DNA of 64,000 nucleotides, taken from RH-AL1 sp965277735 (lineage in GTDB: Bacteria; Pseudomonadota; Alphaproteobacteria; Rhizobiales; Beijerinckiaceae). Positions 1 to 7,357 of the stretch are shown here, one piece after another (positions within the stretch are counted from its first letter, which is position 1; each line of letters starts with the position of its first letter). The stretch lies in the NCBI GenBank assembly GCA_965277735.1, contig CBDIDO010000001.1, positions 62,001-126,000 on the forward strand, written 5' to 3'. The notes under the pieces are model-generated. The model did not search any database. It saw only the letters and a list, made by a program, of their open reading frames with translations, and was not told the DNA's origin. A program made the translations under genes and the position numbers.

Positions 1-50
1 AGCTCGGTGTCGGAGCGACCCTCGACGAGATCGAAACGAAGAAGCGGCAT
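1..50 (-). CDS. Tautomerase-family protein, N-terminal fragment cut by the window edge
   Basis: Reading leftwards from an ATG at 50, the sixteen visible codons give MPLLRFDLVEGRSDTE. This resembles the start of 4-oxalocrotonate tautomerase-like proteins, in which Pro2, exposed after Met removal, is the catalytic base. The start lies 10 bases beyond the tesB stop on the same strand, so the two genes are probably co-transcribed. A weak AGGT ribosome-binding sequence sits just upstream. Only the N-terminus is visible, so the subfamily and substrate cannot be judged. Confidence 0.5.
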   Translation of the reverse strand, partial: MPLLRFDLVEGRSDTE

Positions 51-60
51 GGCGAGACCT

Positions 61-924
61 TCAGGTTGCGCCGCGCAGGCGGACGAGGCCTTCCTGCATG
101 ACGGTGGCGACGAGCTTGCCCTGCCGATCGAACAGGAGCCCGCGGGCGAGGCCGCGCGCACCCGACGTGTTGGGGCTGTCCTGCGAATAGAGCAGCCAGT
201 CGTCGATGCGGAACGGGCGGTGGAACCAGATCGCGTGGTCGAGGCTCGCCGCGGAGAAATCGGGCTCGAAGAGCGAGCGGCCGTGCGCGGCGAGCGTGAC
301 GTCGATGAGCGTGAGGTCCGACGCGTAGGTCAGCACCGCGCGATGGATCGCAGGATCGTCCGGCAGGGCGCTCTTGGCGCGGATCCAGACGTTTTGCTCG
401 GCTGCCGGCGGCTTCGAATGGTCGTAACGCGAGAGGTCGCAGGGGCGCAGCTCGATCGCGCGCTCGCCCTTGAACCACATCTTCAGCCCCAGTGGCAGCA
501 GATCGCCGTAGCGCTGCTCGATCTCGACGTCGCTAGGCAGCGAGTCGGGGTCGGGCACGTTTGGCATCGCGACCTGATGCTCGAGGCCCGGCTCGTCCTT
601 GTGGAAGGAGGCGAACAGATCGAAGATCGGCCGCCCCGCCTGGATGGCGACGCAGCGGCGCGTCGTGAAGCTGCGCCCGTCGCGCACGCGCTCGACCTCG
701 TAGACGATCGGCTGCGATGGATCGCCCGGCAGCACGAAATAGGCGTGCAGCGAGTGCGGCGCGCGATCCTCGACCGTGCGCGCGGCCGCCACCAGGGCCT
801 GCGCCACGACGAGGCCGCCGAACACGCGCTGGCGCCCCACCTGCGGCACGCGACCGCGGAAGATGTTGAGCTCGATGCGCTCGAGATCGAGCGCACCGAC
901 GAGGTCGGCGACGCTACGCGCCAT
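61..924 (-). CDS. tesB: Acyl-CoA thioesterase II
   Basis: The 287-residue protein has the double hot-dog organisation and length of TesB, a cytosolic enzyme that hydrolyses medium- and long-chain acyl-CoAs to free acid and CoA. The catalytic triad of E. coli TesB (Asp204, Thr228, Gln278) aligns with Asp203 in ASDLTLID, Ser227 in SLDHAIWFH (a Thr-to-Ser change) and Gln277 in VMQEGL. The N-terminal region contains the typical RVFGG and HAYFVLPGD motifs. It lies between a binding-protein gene upstream and a tautomerase gene immediately downstream on the same strand. No unusual features are visible. Family assignment is secure; substrate range is not. Confidence 0.93.
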   Translation of the reverse strand: MARSVADLVGALDLERIELNIFRGRVPQVGRQRVFGGLVVAQALVAAARTVEDRAPHSLHAYFVLPGDPSQPIVYEVERVRDGRSFTTRRCVAIQAGRPIFDLFASFHKDEPGLEHQVAMPNVPDPDSLPSDVEIEQRYGDLLPLGLKMWFKGERAIELRPCDLSRYDHSKPPAAEQNVWIRAKSALPDDPAIHRAVLTYASDLTLIDVTLAAHGRSLFEPDFSAASLDHAIWFHRPFRIDDWLLYSQDSPNTSGARGLARGLLFDRQGKLVATVMQEGLVRLRGAT

Positions 925-1002
925 GGCGATCGGGCCGTGAAATGGTCATGGCGTCGGGTGTAAGCCATCGCGAGGGCGCACGGCAACCGCGGCCGTGCTC
1001 CG

Positions 1003-1842
1003 TCAGTAGAAGCCGATCGGAAACCACTTCAGGTAGAGGTCGGCATAGGTGCCGTCCTGCGCGAGCTTGGACAGCTCGAAGTCGAGCACCTGGCGCAGCG
1101 CCGCATTGTCCTTAGCCACGACGATCGAGACGCCGTTGCCGAAATAGCGGCTCTCGGTGAACGGACCGCCGCGGAAGGCGCAGCAGCCGGCCGACTCCGT
1201 CGCGTTGAGCCAGAGCGCGAAGCCGATCGCGTCGCCGAAGGCCGTATCGATCTGCTTGGCCTTGAGGGCCGCGAGCAGCGCGGCGCGGGACGGAAAGGTC
1301 TTCAGCTTCGTCTTGGCGAAGAAGGCCGTGAGGTAGGCCTCGTGCGCCGTGCCGGCAACGACGCCGACCGTCTTGCCGGTCAGCGCTTCCGGCGTCGCCG
1401 GCGTCGCGGCGCTGGCGGCCAGCGACACGAAACGCGCTGGCGTCGTGTAGTAGGGCGCGGTGAAGGCGACCGCCTTGCGGGTATCCGCCGTGTCGGCGAT
1501 CGCGGCGATCGCGGCATCGTCCCGGCCCTGCTCGATCTGCGGCAGCACGGTATCGAAGCGTCGCGCCTGGATCGTGCAGGCGAGCTTGAGATCGCTGCAG
1601 ATCGCGCGCGCGAGATCGATATCGAAACCCGCCAGCGAGCCGTCGGCCAGCGCGAAATGGAACGGCGGGAAATCGTCGGTCGTGAGGAAGCGGATCGACT
1701 TGACGTTTGCGATCCCCGGCGCCGCGACGCGGTGGCGCGGGTCGAACAGGTCGGGGATGAAGGGACGCGCCACCGGGCTTGCGGCGAGAGCAGACCCGGC
1801 AAGCCCGAGGCCGGCCAGCGCGGCGAGGAGAAGTCGGCGCAT
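1003..1842 (-). CDS. Periplasmic solute-binding protein, family 3 (amino-acid type)
   Basis: The 279-residue protein begins with a Sec signal peptide (positive MRR, a hydrophobic Leu/Ala stretch, cleavage near SALA-AS). A family 3 binding fold follows, with FPPFHFA, LAGFDIDLARAIC and the C-terminal lobe element LTGKTVGVVAGTA. Such proteins deliver amino acids or related small solutes to ABC permeases. No permease or ATPase gene is adjacent, so it is an orphan component or a paralogue with another role. The start at 1842 was chosen because it opens the signal peptide; an upstream in-frame ATG at 1941 would add 33 residues without signal character. tesB follows 78 bases downstream on the same strand. 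Confidence 0.85.
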   Translation of the reverse strand: MRRLLLAALAGLGLAGSALAASPVARPFIPDLFDPRHRVAAPGIANVKSIRFLTTDDFPPFHFALADGSLAGFDIDLARAICSDLKLACTIQARRFDTVLPQIEQGRDDAAIAAIADTADTRKAVAFTAPYYTTPARFVSLAASAATPATPEALTGKTVGVVAGTAHEAYLTAFFAKTKLKTFPSRAALLAALKAKQIDTAFGDAIGFALWLNATESAGCCAFRGGPFTESRYFGNGVSIVVAKDNAALRQVLDFELSKLAQDGTYADLYLKWFPIGFY

Positions 1843-1964
1843 CGTCGTCCCTGGTTGCACGAGGCCTCTGGTTGCATCTTCGCCCGCAGGCTGGTCAAGC
1901 CTCGCGCGGGACCCTCCCAGGCCGATTTCGCTGGCGCCCACGCCGTGCGGCGTTAAGAGCGGGC

Positions 1965-2984
1965 ATGACAGGCCCCACCCCAGAGACGCACGACGACGAT
2001 CCCGACAGCCTCGCCGTCACCGCGACCACGCCCGGCCAGCGGCTCGACGTCGCTCTCACCGAGGCGGCGCGCGAGGCCGGTCTGGTCCTCTCGCGTACGC
2101 GCATAAAAGCGCTGATCGAGGGTGGCGCGCTGACGCTTGACGGGGCCGTCGCCGAAGACGCCAACCGTCGGCTCAAGGGCGGCGAGGCGCTGCTGCTCGT
2201 CGTCCCGCCAGCGGAAGACGCCGAGCCGCAGGGCGAAGATATCCCGCTGTCGGTCGCCTACGAGGATGCGCATCTCGTCGTCGTCGACAAGCCGGCGGGG
2301 CTAGTGGTGCATCCGGCGCCGGGACACCTATCCGGCACGCTCGTCAACGCCCTGATCGCGCATTGCGGCGACAGCCTGTCCGGCATCGGCGGCGTCAAGC
2401 GCCCCGGCATCGTTCATCGGCTCGACAAGGACACGTCCGGCCTGCTGGTCGTCGCGAAGACCGACCAGGCGCATCGCGGCCTCGCGGCGCTATTCGCCGA
2501 CCACGGCCGCACGCTGCCGCTCACCCGCACCTATCGCGCCATCGTCTGGGGCCGGCCGGACCGCCTCTTCGGCAGCGTCGAGGCGCATATCGGCCGCCAT
2601 CCAACAGATCGGCTGCGGATGGCGGTGGTGCCGGAGGAGCGCGGGCGCGAAGCCATCACGCACTGGCGGCGCGAGGCCGAGCTCGGCGCCGAAGCGAGCG
2701 CGCTCTCGTGCAACCTGGAGACCGGCCGCACCCACCAGATCCGTGTGCACATGGCGCACACCGGGCACCCGGTGATCGGCGACCCGCTCTACGCTAAGGG
2801 GTTTGCGACCAAGGCGAGCAAGCTCGGGGATACGGCGCGCGGGGCCGTCGAAGGGATCGGCCGGCAGGCGCTGCATGCGGCCGTGCTCGGCTTTCCGCAT
2901 CCGGTGACCCGGGAGGACATGCTGTTCGAGAGCCCGCTGCCTGGGGATCTCGTGGAGCTGGAGGCGGCTCTCAAAGGCTCTTGA
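1965..2984 (+). CDS. RluA-family rRNA pseudouridine synthase (RluD-like)
   Basis: The protein has 339 residues. An N-terminal S4 RNA-binding domain (roughly residues 25-75) is followed by a PseudoU_synth_2 catalytic domain. The signature HRLDKDTSGL spans residues 151-160, and Asp154 is the expected catalytic aspartate that isomerises uridine in 23S rRNA. The S4 domain and domain order match RluC/RluD types; the exact target uridines cannot be told. The ATG at 1965 was preferred to an in-frame start at 1779, which would overlap the upstream gene and add low-similarity arginine-rich sequence. The gene converges on hemW, with only six bases between the stop codons and a small shared hairpin. Confidence 0.93.
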   Translation: MTGPTPETHDDDPDSLAVTATTPGQRLDVALTEAAREAGLVLSRTRIKALIEGGALTLDGAVAEDANRRLKGGEALLLVVPPAEDAEPQGEDIPLSVAYEDAHLVVVDKPAGLVVHPAPGHLSGTLVNALIAHCGDSLSGIGGVKRPGIVHRLDKDTSGLLVVAKTDQAHRGLAALFADHGRTLPLTRTYRAIVWGRPDRLFGSVEAHIGRHPTDRLRMAVVPEERGREAITHWRREAELGAEASALSCNLETGRTHQIRVHMAHTGHPVIGDPLYAKGFATKASKLGDTARGAVEGIGRQALHAAVLGFPHPVTREDMLFESPLPGDLVELEAALKGS

Positions 2985-3000
2985 GGCGGCTCACGCCGCC
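2985..3000. terminator. Short hairpin between convergent genes
   Basis: A perfect 6-bp inverted repeat (GGCGGC-TCAC-GCCGCC) spans the gap between the pseudouridine synthase stop and the hemW stop. It could end transcription in both directions. No T-run follows, so this is a tentative assignment. Confidence 0.3.
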
Positions 3001-4160
3001 AGGTCGGCCACCACCGTGTCGAGCAACGGGAAGCCGGCGGCGCTGACGCGCAGGCGCCCGTGGTCGGTCATCTCGACCATGCCCTCTTCCATCAGCGAGG
3101 CGATGCGGCTGCGGTCAAGCATACGGCTGGCCAAGGCCTCGAACTGGCTCGGCTCGATCCCCTCGGCGAGGCGCAGGCCCATCAACAGGAACTCGTCGCC
3201 CTGCTCTTCCGTCGAGAGCAGCTCGTCCTCGATGAGCCCGTGGCCCTCGGTCTCGACGCAGGTCAGCCACATCTCGGGATGTGATTCGGTGGCATGCGCG
3301 CGGCGCCCCTTCGGCGTCACGATGCGCCCGTGCGCACCGGGCCCGACGCCGACATACTCGCCGTAGCGCCAGTAGATGAGGTTGTGGCGGCTCTCGCCGC
3401 CGGGACGGGCGTGATTCGAGATCTCGTAGGCCGGCAGGCCGGCGCGATCCATCGTCTCCTGCGTCACGTCCCATAGAACGCGGCACTCGTCCGCCGTCGG
3501 CACCTTGAGCTTGCCGGCGTTGCGCAGTCGCTCGAACATCGTGTCGGGCTCGATGGTCAGCTGGTAGAGCGACATGTGGTCCTTGGCGCGGGCCAAAGCC
3601 TGCGTCAGCTCGGCCTTCCAGGTCGCGGGCGACTGATTCGGCCGCGCGTAGATCAGATCGAACGAATAGCGCTCGAAGATCGCAGCGGCGATGCCCACCG
3701 CCTTCACGGCCTCCTCGGCCGTGTGCAGGCGGCCGAGCGCCTTCAGGTCGGGGTCGTTCATCGCCTGCACGCCGAGCGAGACGCGGTTGACGCCGGCGCG
3801 GCGGTAGCCGGTGAAGCGGTTGGCCTCGACCGAGGTCGGGTTGGCCTCCAGCGTGACCTCGGCGCCGGGCTCGACCGTCCAGTTGGCCGCGATGGCATCG
3901 AGGATGCCGGCGACGGTGCCGGGCTTCATCAAAGAGGGCGTGCCGCCGCCAAAGAAGATCGAGGAGACCGTGCGCCCCTTGGTCAGCTTGGCGCGATGCG
4001 ACAGCTCGGCGCGGAACGCCTGGACGTAGCGCTCCTCGTCGATCGCCTGCGCGCGCACATGGCTGTTGAAGTCGCAATACGGGCACTTCGACTGGCAGAA
4101 CGGCCAGTGCACGTAGACCGCGAAGCCGGGGTTGCCCGGCCTGTAGATGTGGCTCGCCAT
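2991..4160 (-). CDS. hemW: Heme chaperone HemW (radical SAM, HemN-like)
   Basis: The 389-residue cytosolic protein carries the radical SAM cluster motif Cys22-X3-Cys26-X2-Cys29 in HWPFCQSKCPYCDF. Phe follows Asp where coproporphyrinogen dehydrogenase HemN has a fourth Cys, which points to HemW, a heme-binding chaperone for respiratory enzymes, rather than an oxygen-independent HemN. The C-terminal HemN-C domain is present (EGIEPSQFEAL region). The ATG at 4160 has a GGGGCAG ribosome-binding sequence; an ATG at 4193 would add 11 poorly conserved residues. A separate aerobic HemF at 42933 makes a HemN role unnecessary. In related genomes hemW often follows rph-rdgB; here rph is about 2 kb away and no rdgB is seen. 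Confidence 0.92.
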   Translation of the reverse strand: MASHIYRPGNPGFAVYVHWPFCQSKCPYCDFNSHVRAQAIDEERYVQAFRAELSHRAKLTKGRTVSSIFFGGGTPSLMKPGTVAGILDAIAANWTVEPGAEVTLEANPTSVEANRFTGYRRAGVNRVSLGVQAMNDPDLKALGRLHTAEEAVKAVGIAAAIFERYSFDLIYARPNQSPATWKAELTQALARAKDHMSLYQLTIEPDTMFERLRNAGKLKVPTADECRVLWDVTQETMDRAGLPAYEISNHARPGGESRHNLIYWRYGEYVGVGPGAHGRIVTPKGRRAHATESHPEMWLTCVETEGHGLIEDELLSTEEQGDEFLLMGLRLAEGIEPSQFEALASRMLDRSRIASLMEEGMVEMTDHGRLRVSAAGFPLLDTVVADLAA

Positions 4161-4214
4161 ATCTGCCCCGTGAGATCGGCTGACCTCTATCATGGTTAGC
4201 GTGCACGCCGGGTC

Positions 4215-4231
4215 TTAAGATTGCGTTCACC
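4215..4231 (+). promoter_or_regulatory. CtrA-like binding site 1 (TTAA-N7-TTCACC)
   Basis: TTAA at 4215-4218 and TTCACC at 4226-4231 are separated by seven bases. This matches the alphaproteobacterial CtrA box TTAA-N7-TTAAC with one changed base in the second half. It lies about 190 bp before the gene that starts at 4420. Confidence 0.4.
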
Positions 4232-4338
4232 ACGTTTCGCCCACGGGATCCGTCGGCTGTGGTTAATCCCGCAGCCAACGCAACGCCCGATTTCGGCCGC
4301 CAACTCGCGCGATGGTCGGCCTGAGACCGTGGCCGGCC

Positions 4339-4357
4339 TTAAGACGCCGTTTACCAT
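4339..4357 (+). promoter_or_regulatory. CtrA-like binding site 2 (TTAA-N7-TTTACCAT)
   Basis: TTAA at 4339-4342, seven bases, then TTTACCAT at 4350-4357. The second half differs by one base from the extended rhizobial CtrA consensus TTAACCAT. It has the same orientation as the site at 4215 and lies 63 bp before the TTG start at 4420. Apart from these boxes, the 259-bp gap between hemW and that gene shows nothing I recognise. Confidence 0.45.
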
Positions 4358-4419
4358 GTTCTTTTAGGCGGAGGGGGCGGCGTCACGGTGCTGCGAAGGG
4401 GTGAGGTCGGGGGCCGGTC

Positions 4420-5262
4420 TTGAGCTATCTGCAGCCGCCGCCGAACATGTCGCCGGTCGTCGTCGTCAAGGATTATGGCGGCTACGTCGACCAGTACGCG
4501 GCGATCACCGAGGTCTACCGGCGCACCAACCGCGAGGTGCGCATCCACGAGTGCCATTCGGCGTGCACGATGGCGCTCTCGCTGCCAAACGTCTGCGTCT
4601 ATCGCGACTCGATCTTCAAGTTCCACCAAGCCTACGACCCGCGCAACCACGTCACCAATTACGCGGTTTCGGACCAGCTTTTCCATACCTATCCGGGGCC
4701 CGTGCAGGACCGGCTCGGCACGCTCACCAAGGCCTTCACCATCATGCGCGGGCAGGAGCTGATCGACCTCGGCGTGCGCGACTGCAATGCGCCCGAGCCG
4801 CGCATCATGATCGCGCAGGCCAGGGTCCGGCCGCTGCCCGACGGTACGTCGCCGGGCTCCTCGACGCTTTCCATGCTGACCGGCAAGCTGCAGGGGATGG
4901 TGCCGGGTCTCGGGGCCAAGCCGGAGGCGGTCCCGGCTCCGGGCGCCAAGCCGCGCTATGCGCCCGATGTGCCCGCGGGCATGCTCGAGGCGAAGATTCC
5001 GCTGCCGCCCGAGCGCCCCGTCGAGATCGCGACGGCCGCCCCCGGCGCGCCCGAGCAGACGACGCCGACCGCGCCCGACCCGCAGGCGCCGGCGGCGATC
5101 ACGGCCACGCCGACCGACGGCATCCCGCTACCGCCGCCGCGCCCGAAGGTGCTGGTGGCCTATGTGCCGCCGCTCAAGCCGATCCCGTTCTTCCAGCACA
5201 TCGCCGGCTCCGCGGCGATCCTGCCGGCGCGCTTCATTCCGTTCCCGCGCCATCCGGCTTGA
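4420..5262 (+). CDS. Uncharacterised ClpP/crotonase-fold-like protein with proline-rich tail
   Basis: The 280-residue product is not a named family member. Residues 11-75 resemble the ClpP-like fold of COG3904-type periplasmic proteins: a hydrophobic strand, the KDYGG turn, then HECHSACT with Ser47 where ClpP has its nucleophile, and FHQAYD with His69 as a possible partner. Residues 155-280 are rich in Pro and Ala and probably extended. The longest in-frame start is TTG at 4420; ATG at 4447 would lose nine residues. A stop lies in frame at 4402, and no signal peptide is visible, which is unusual for relatives that are exported. Two CtrA-like boxes precede it. Function is unknown; protease activity is inference only. 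Confidence 0.6.
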   Translation: MSYLQPPPNMSPVVVVKDYGGYVDQYAAITEVYRRTNREVRIHECHSACTMALSLPNVCVYRDSIFKFHQAYDPRNHVTNYAVSDQLFHTYPGPVQDRLGTLTKAFTIMRGQELIDLGVRDCNAPEPRIMIAQARVRPLPDGTSPGSSTLSMLTGKLQGMVPGLGAKPEAVPAPGAKPRYAPDVPAGMLEAKIPLPPERPVEIATAAPGAPEQTTPTAPDPQAPAAITATPTDGIPLPPPRPKVLVAYVPPLKPIPFFQHIAGSAAILPARFIPFPRHPA

Positions 5263-5318
5263 GGGCAAGCGCGTCCCGCGCTACCGCTCCCATCTTTCTC
5301 GCGACACAGGAGGCGACT

Positions 5319-5375
5319 ATGGCACGCGATCGCTCATTCCCGCCCTGCTTTCGAGGTGATGTCGAAGCGGCGTAA
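5319..5375 (+). CDS. Possible 18-codon leader ORF before the SEC-C gene
   Basis: An ATG at 5319 is preceded at optimal distance (five bases) by a perfect AGGAGG at 5308-5313. This is one of the best Shine-Dalgarno sequences in the window. The frame encodes MARDRSFPPCFRGDVEAA and stops at 5375. It overlaps the start of the SEC-C frame at 5359 by 17 bases in another register, so ribosomes finishing it could re-initiate there. No homologue is recognised, and the SD may instead serve a start lost by mutation. Confidence 0.3.
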   Translation: MARDRSFPPCFRGDVEAA

Positions 5376-5563
5376 GGGGTTCCCGTCGGAAACGCACGTC
5401 AAGCGCGGGCTGCGCACGGTGCACGGCGACAAGCAGCTCGTCGAAAAGCTCGGCCGCGCCGATCCCTGCCCGTGCGGCTCGGGCCGCTCCTTTCAGGCGC
5501 TGCTGCCTGCGCTCCGGCCGCCACGACGGCGCCGAGCGCAACCATTACTTTCAGGGACTGAGC
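5359..5563 (+). pseudogene. SEC-C motif small protein gene, broken by a frameshift
   Basis: From ATG 5359 the frame reads MSKRRKGFPSETHVKRG and then RADPCPCGSGRSF, the start of a SEC-C zinc-binding motif. The expected second half is found one base further on: from 5492 the +1 frame reads FRRCCLRSGRHDGAERNHYF, with the CC that completes the CxC...CC zinc site. The break falls in TCCTTTCAGG at about 5488-5497, where removing one T restores a continuous reading frame. Intact relatives are small proteins of unknown function, about 65-75 residues long. In the unshifted frame the ORF runs on into the next gene, which would give an artificial fusion. It is either a true pseudogene or a one-base sequencing error. 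Confidence 0.7.
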
Positions 5564-5634
5564 GCCTGGCTCAGGTCAGACAAAGCGTGCGGCCGCCTCT
5601 TGCGGCCGCGTCGCGCCAAGCAACCCGAGCGGCC

Positions 5635-6306
5635 ATGCCCGATCGCTTCTTCATCCACATCAGGAAGACCGGCGGGACAGCGATCAAGTCAGCGATCCGC
5701 CCTTACGCCGACGGTCGCTCGCTCGTCCTCGGCCAGCACGATCTGACGCTCGTCGACGTGCCTTCGGGCGCCGGCGCGGTCTTCTGCGTCCGGCACCCGT
5801 GCCAGCGTTTCGTCAGCGGCTTCAACAGCCGCATTCGCAAGGGTCAGCCGCGCCATTACTTCGAATGGACCGCGGACGAAGCATGGGCGTTCGGCCGCTT
5901 TCCAACACCGAACGCGCTGGCCGAAGCGCTATCGTCCACGAACGCGGCGTTCCGGGCGGACGCGGAGCGCGCGATGATCGGTATCGCGCATACGGGCTTG
6001 CGGCTGTCGTTCTGGCTGCTGTCGGCGAGCTACGTCCGCAAGCGGCAGAACGACATCCTCTGGATCGGCCACCAGCCATCGCTCACCGCGGATTTCGAGG
6101 CGCTGAAGACGCTGCTCGATCTGCCCGCCGATGCGGCACTGCCGGCGGACGATATTGGCGCGCATCGCACGCCGGCCGGCTACCAGACGGCCTTGAGCCC
6201 TACCGGCGAAGCGAACATCACCACCTGGTACCGCAAGGACTTCGACATCTATTCCGTGTGCCTCGAGCTGCGGGAGACGCTGCTCGCGGGAGCGGGCCGG
6301 CCCTAG
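5635..6306 (+). CDS. Sulfotransferase-family-like protein
   Basis: The 223-residue protein starts MPDRFFIHIRKTGGTA. The IRKTGGT loop near residues 8-14 matches the 5'-phosphosulfate (PAPS) loop of carbohydrate sulfotransferases of the Sulfotransfer_2 type. A second match, VRHPCQRFVSGFNSR, corresponds to their 3'-phosphate site. These enzymes move sulfate from PAPS to sugars or lipids; the acceptor is unknown. The ATG at 5635 was chosen because conserved sequence starts there; the upstream extension belongs to the broken SEC-C gene. The stop TAG shares the palindrome CTAG with the rph stop on the other strand. No PAPS synthesis genes lie nearby. Confidence 0.65.
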   Translation: MPDRFFIHIRKTGGTAIKSAIRPYADGRSLVLGQHDLTLVDVPSGAGAVFCVRHPCQRFVSGFNSRIRKGQPRHYFEWTADEAWAFGRFPTPNALAEALSSTNAAFRADAERAMIGIAHTGLRLSFWLLSASYVRKRQNDILWIGHQPSLTADFEALKTLLDLPADAALPADDIGAHRTPAGYQTALSPTGEANITTWYRKDFDIYSVCLELRETLLAGAGRP

Positions 6307-7019
6307 GTCACCAACGCCTGCTTCTGCAGCGCCACCAGCTGGGCGATGCCGCCCTTCGCCAGCGTCATCATCGCCGCAAGCTCGGCCTCGGAAAAGACGG
6401 CGCCTTCGGCCGAGGCCTGGATCTCGACCAGTGCGCCGGCGCCGGACAGCACGAAGTTGGCGTCGGTCTGGGCTTCCGAATCCTCGGCATAGTCGAGGTC
6501 GAGCACCGGCGTGCCCTGGTAGATGCCGCACGAGACCGCGGCGACGTGGTCGCGCAGCGGGCTGTCCTTCAGGATCGAGCGCGCGCGCATCCATTCGAGG
6601 CAATCGCGCAGCGCCACCCAGGCGCCGGTGATCGAGGCGGTGCGGGTGCCCCCGTCGGCCTGGATCACGTCGCAGTCGATCGTGATCTGCCGCTCGCCCA
6701 TGCCCTGCAGGTTGGTGACCGCGCGCAAACTGCGCCCGATCAACCGCTGGATCTCCTGCGTGCGGCCGGACGGCTTGCCGGAGGTCACCTCGCGGCGGGT
6801 GCGCGTGTGCGTCGCGCGCGGCAGCATCGCGTATTCGGCGGTGATCCAGCCACGACCCTGGCCGCGCAGCCACGGCGGCGGCTTGTCCTCGAGCGACGCC
6901 GTGCACAGCACATGCGTCGAGCCGAACTTCACCAGGCAGGAGCCCTCGGCGTAGCGGGCGACGTTGCGCTCGATCGAGATGGGGCGCAGCGCGTCGGGCG
7001 CGCGGTTGGACGGTCGCAT
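6303..7019 (-). CDS. rph: Ribonuclease PH
   Basis: The 238-residue phosphorolytic exoribonuclease trims the 3' ends of tRNA precursors. It begins MRPSNRAPDALRPI, the conserved N-terminus, and contains WITAEYAMLPRATHTR, KPSGRTQEIQRLIGRSLR and the phosphate-site element DGGTRTASITGA. Length and motifs are complete. The ATG at 7019 has a strong AAAGGAG upstream; the in-frame start at 7091 would add 24 unconserved residues. In many alphaproteobacteria rph stands with rdgB and hemW; here those neighbours are not adjacent. Its stop overlaps that of the convergent sulfotransferase-like gene within CTAG. Confidence 0.95.
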   Translation of the reverse strand: MRPSNRAPDALRPISIERNVARYAEGSCLVKFGSTHVLCTASLEDKPPPWLRGQGRGWITAEYAMLPRATHTRTRREVTSGKPSGRTQEIQRLIGRSLRAVTNLQGMGERQITIDCDVIQADGGTRTASITGAWVALRDCLEWMRARSILKDSPLRDHVAAVSCGIYQGTPVLDLDYAEDSEAQTDANFVLSGAGALVEIQASAEGAVFSEAELAAMMTLAKGGIAQLVALQKQALVT

Positions 7020-7090
7020 CACAGGCTCCTTTGGATCGCGCCCTCGTAGGCGGACCCCGCTCTCCACGCAAGGCGCGCGGATCGATCGCA

Positions 7091-7121
7091 TTTGAAGGGT
7101 TTTTGTCGTGCCGCCTTCAAA
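7091..7121. promoter_or_regulatory. Inverted repeat TTTGAAGG-N15-CCTTCAAA
   Basis: A perfect 8-bp inverted repeat with a 15-bp spacer lies 72 bases before the rph start and 36 bases before the ATG at 7157. Each arm contains a TTGAAG element that could serve as a -35 hexamer for divergent promoters, and the pair could also be an operator. No known regulator site is matched with confidence. Confidence 0.35.
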
Positions 7122-7156
7122 CGGAATGGCTAAGGTGACACGCGGGGGACAGAATC

Positions 7157-7354
7157 ATGACGGGGACGGCATCCGGCTACGCTCTGATCGGCCGCTCGTA
7201 TACGAGCGATTCGTTCGAGAGCCTTTACCAGGCGTCGATCGCGACACGGCGGCGCGAGCGCGGCGGAGTCTGGGGCGCGGGCCGGCAGCTGCCGGCGCAG
7301 AACGCGTGGCTTTCCGCGCGTCGCGCGCCAGTCTCTGCGATGCCGGTCCGCTAA
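7157..7354 (+). CDS. Small hypothetical protein (65 aa)
   Basis: The ATG at 7157 follows a purine-rich GGGGGACAG, and the frame gives a 65-residue basic protein (MTGTASGYALIGRSYTSD...). No domain, signal peptide or membrane segment is visible. It fills the otherwise empty 338-bp gap between rph and engB, is divergent from rph, and its stop is three bases from the engB stop. The arginine-rich second half resembles chance GC-rich translation, so the coding assignment is doubtful. Confidence 0.3.
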   Translation: MTGTASGYALIGRSYTSDSFESLYQASIATRRRERGGVWGAGRQLPAQNAWLSARRAPVSAMPVR

Positions 7355-7357
7355 GCG

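Noticed and set aside
5356..6306. A single 316-residue SEC-C/sulfotransferase fusion
   Set aside because: The SEC-C motif is completed in another frame, and the sulfotransferase-like part has its own ATG and conserved N-terminus, so the fusion is produced by a frameshift.
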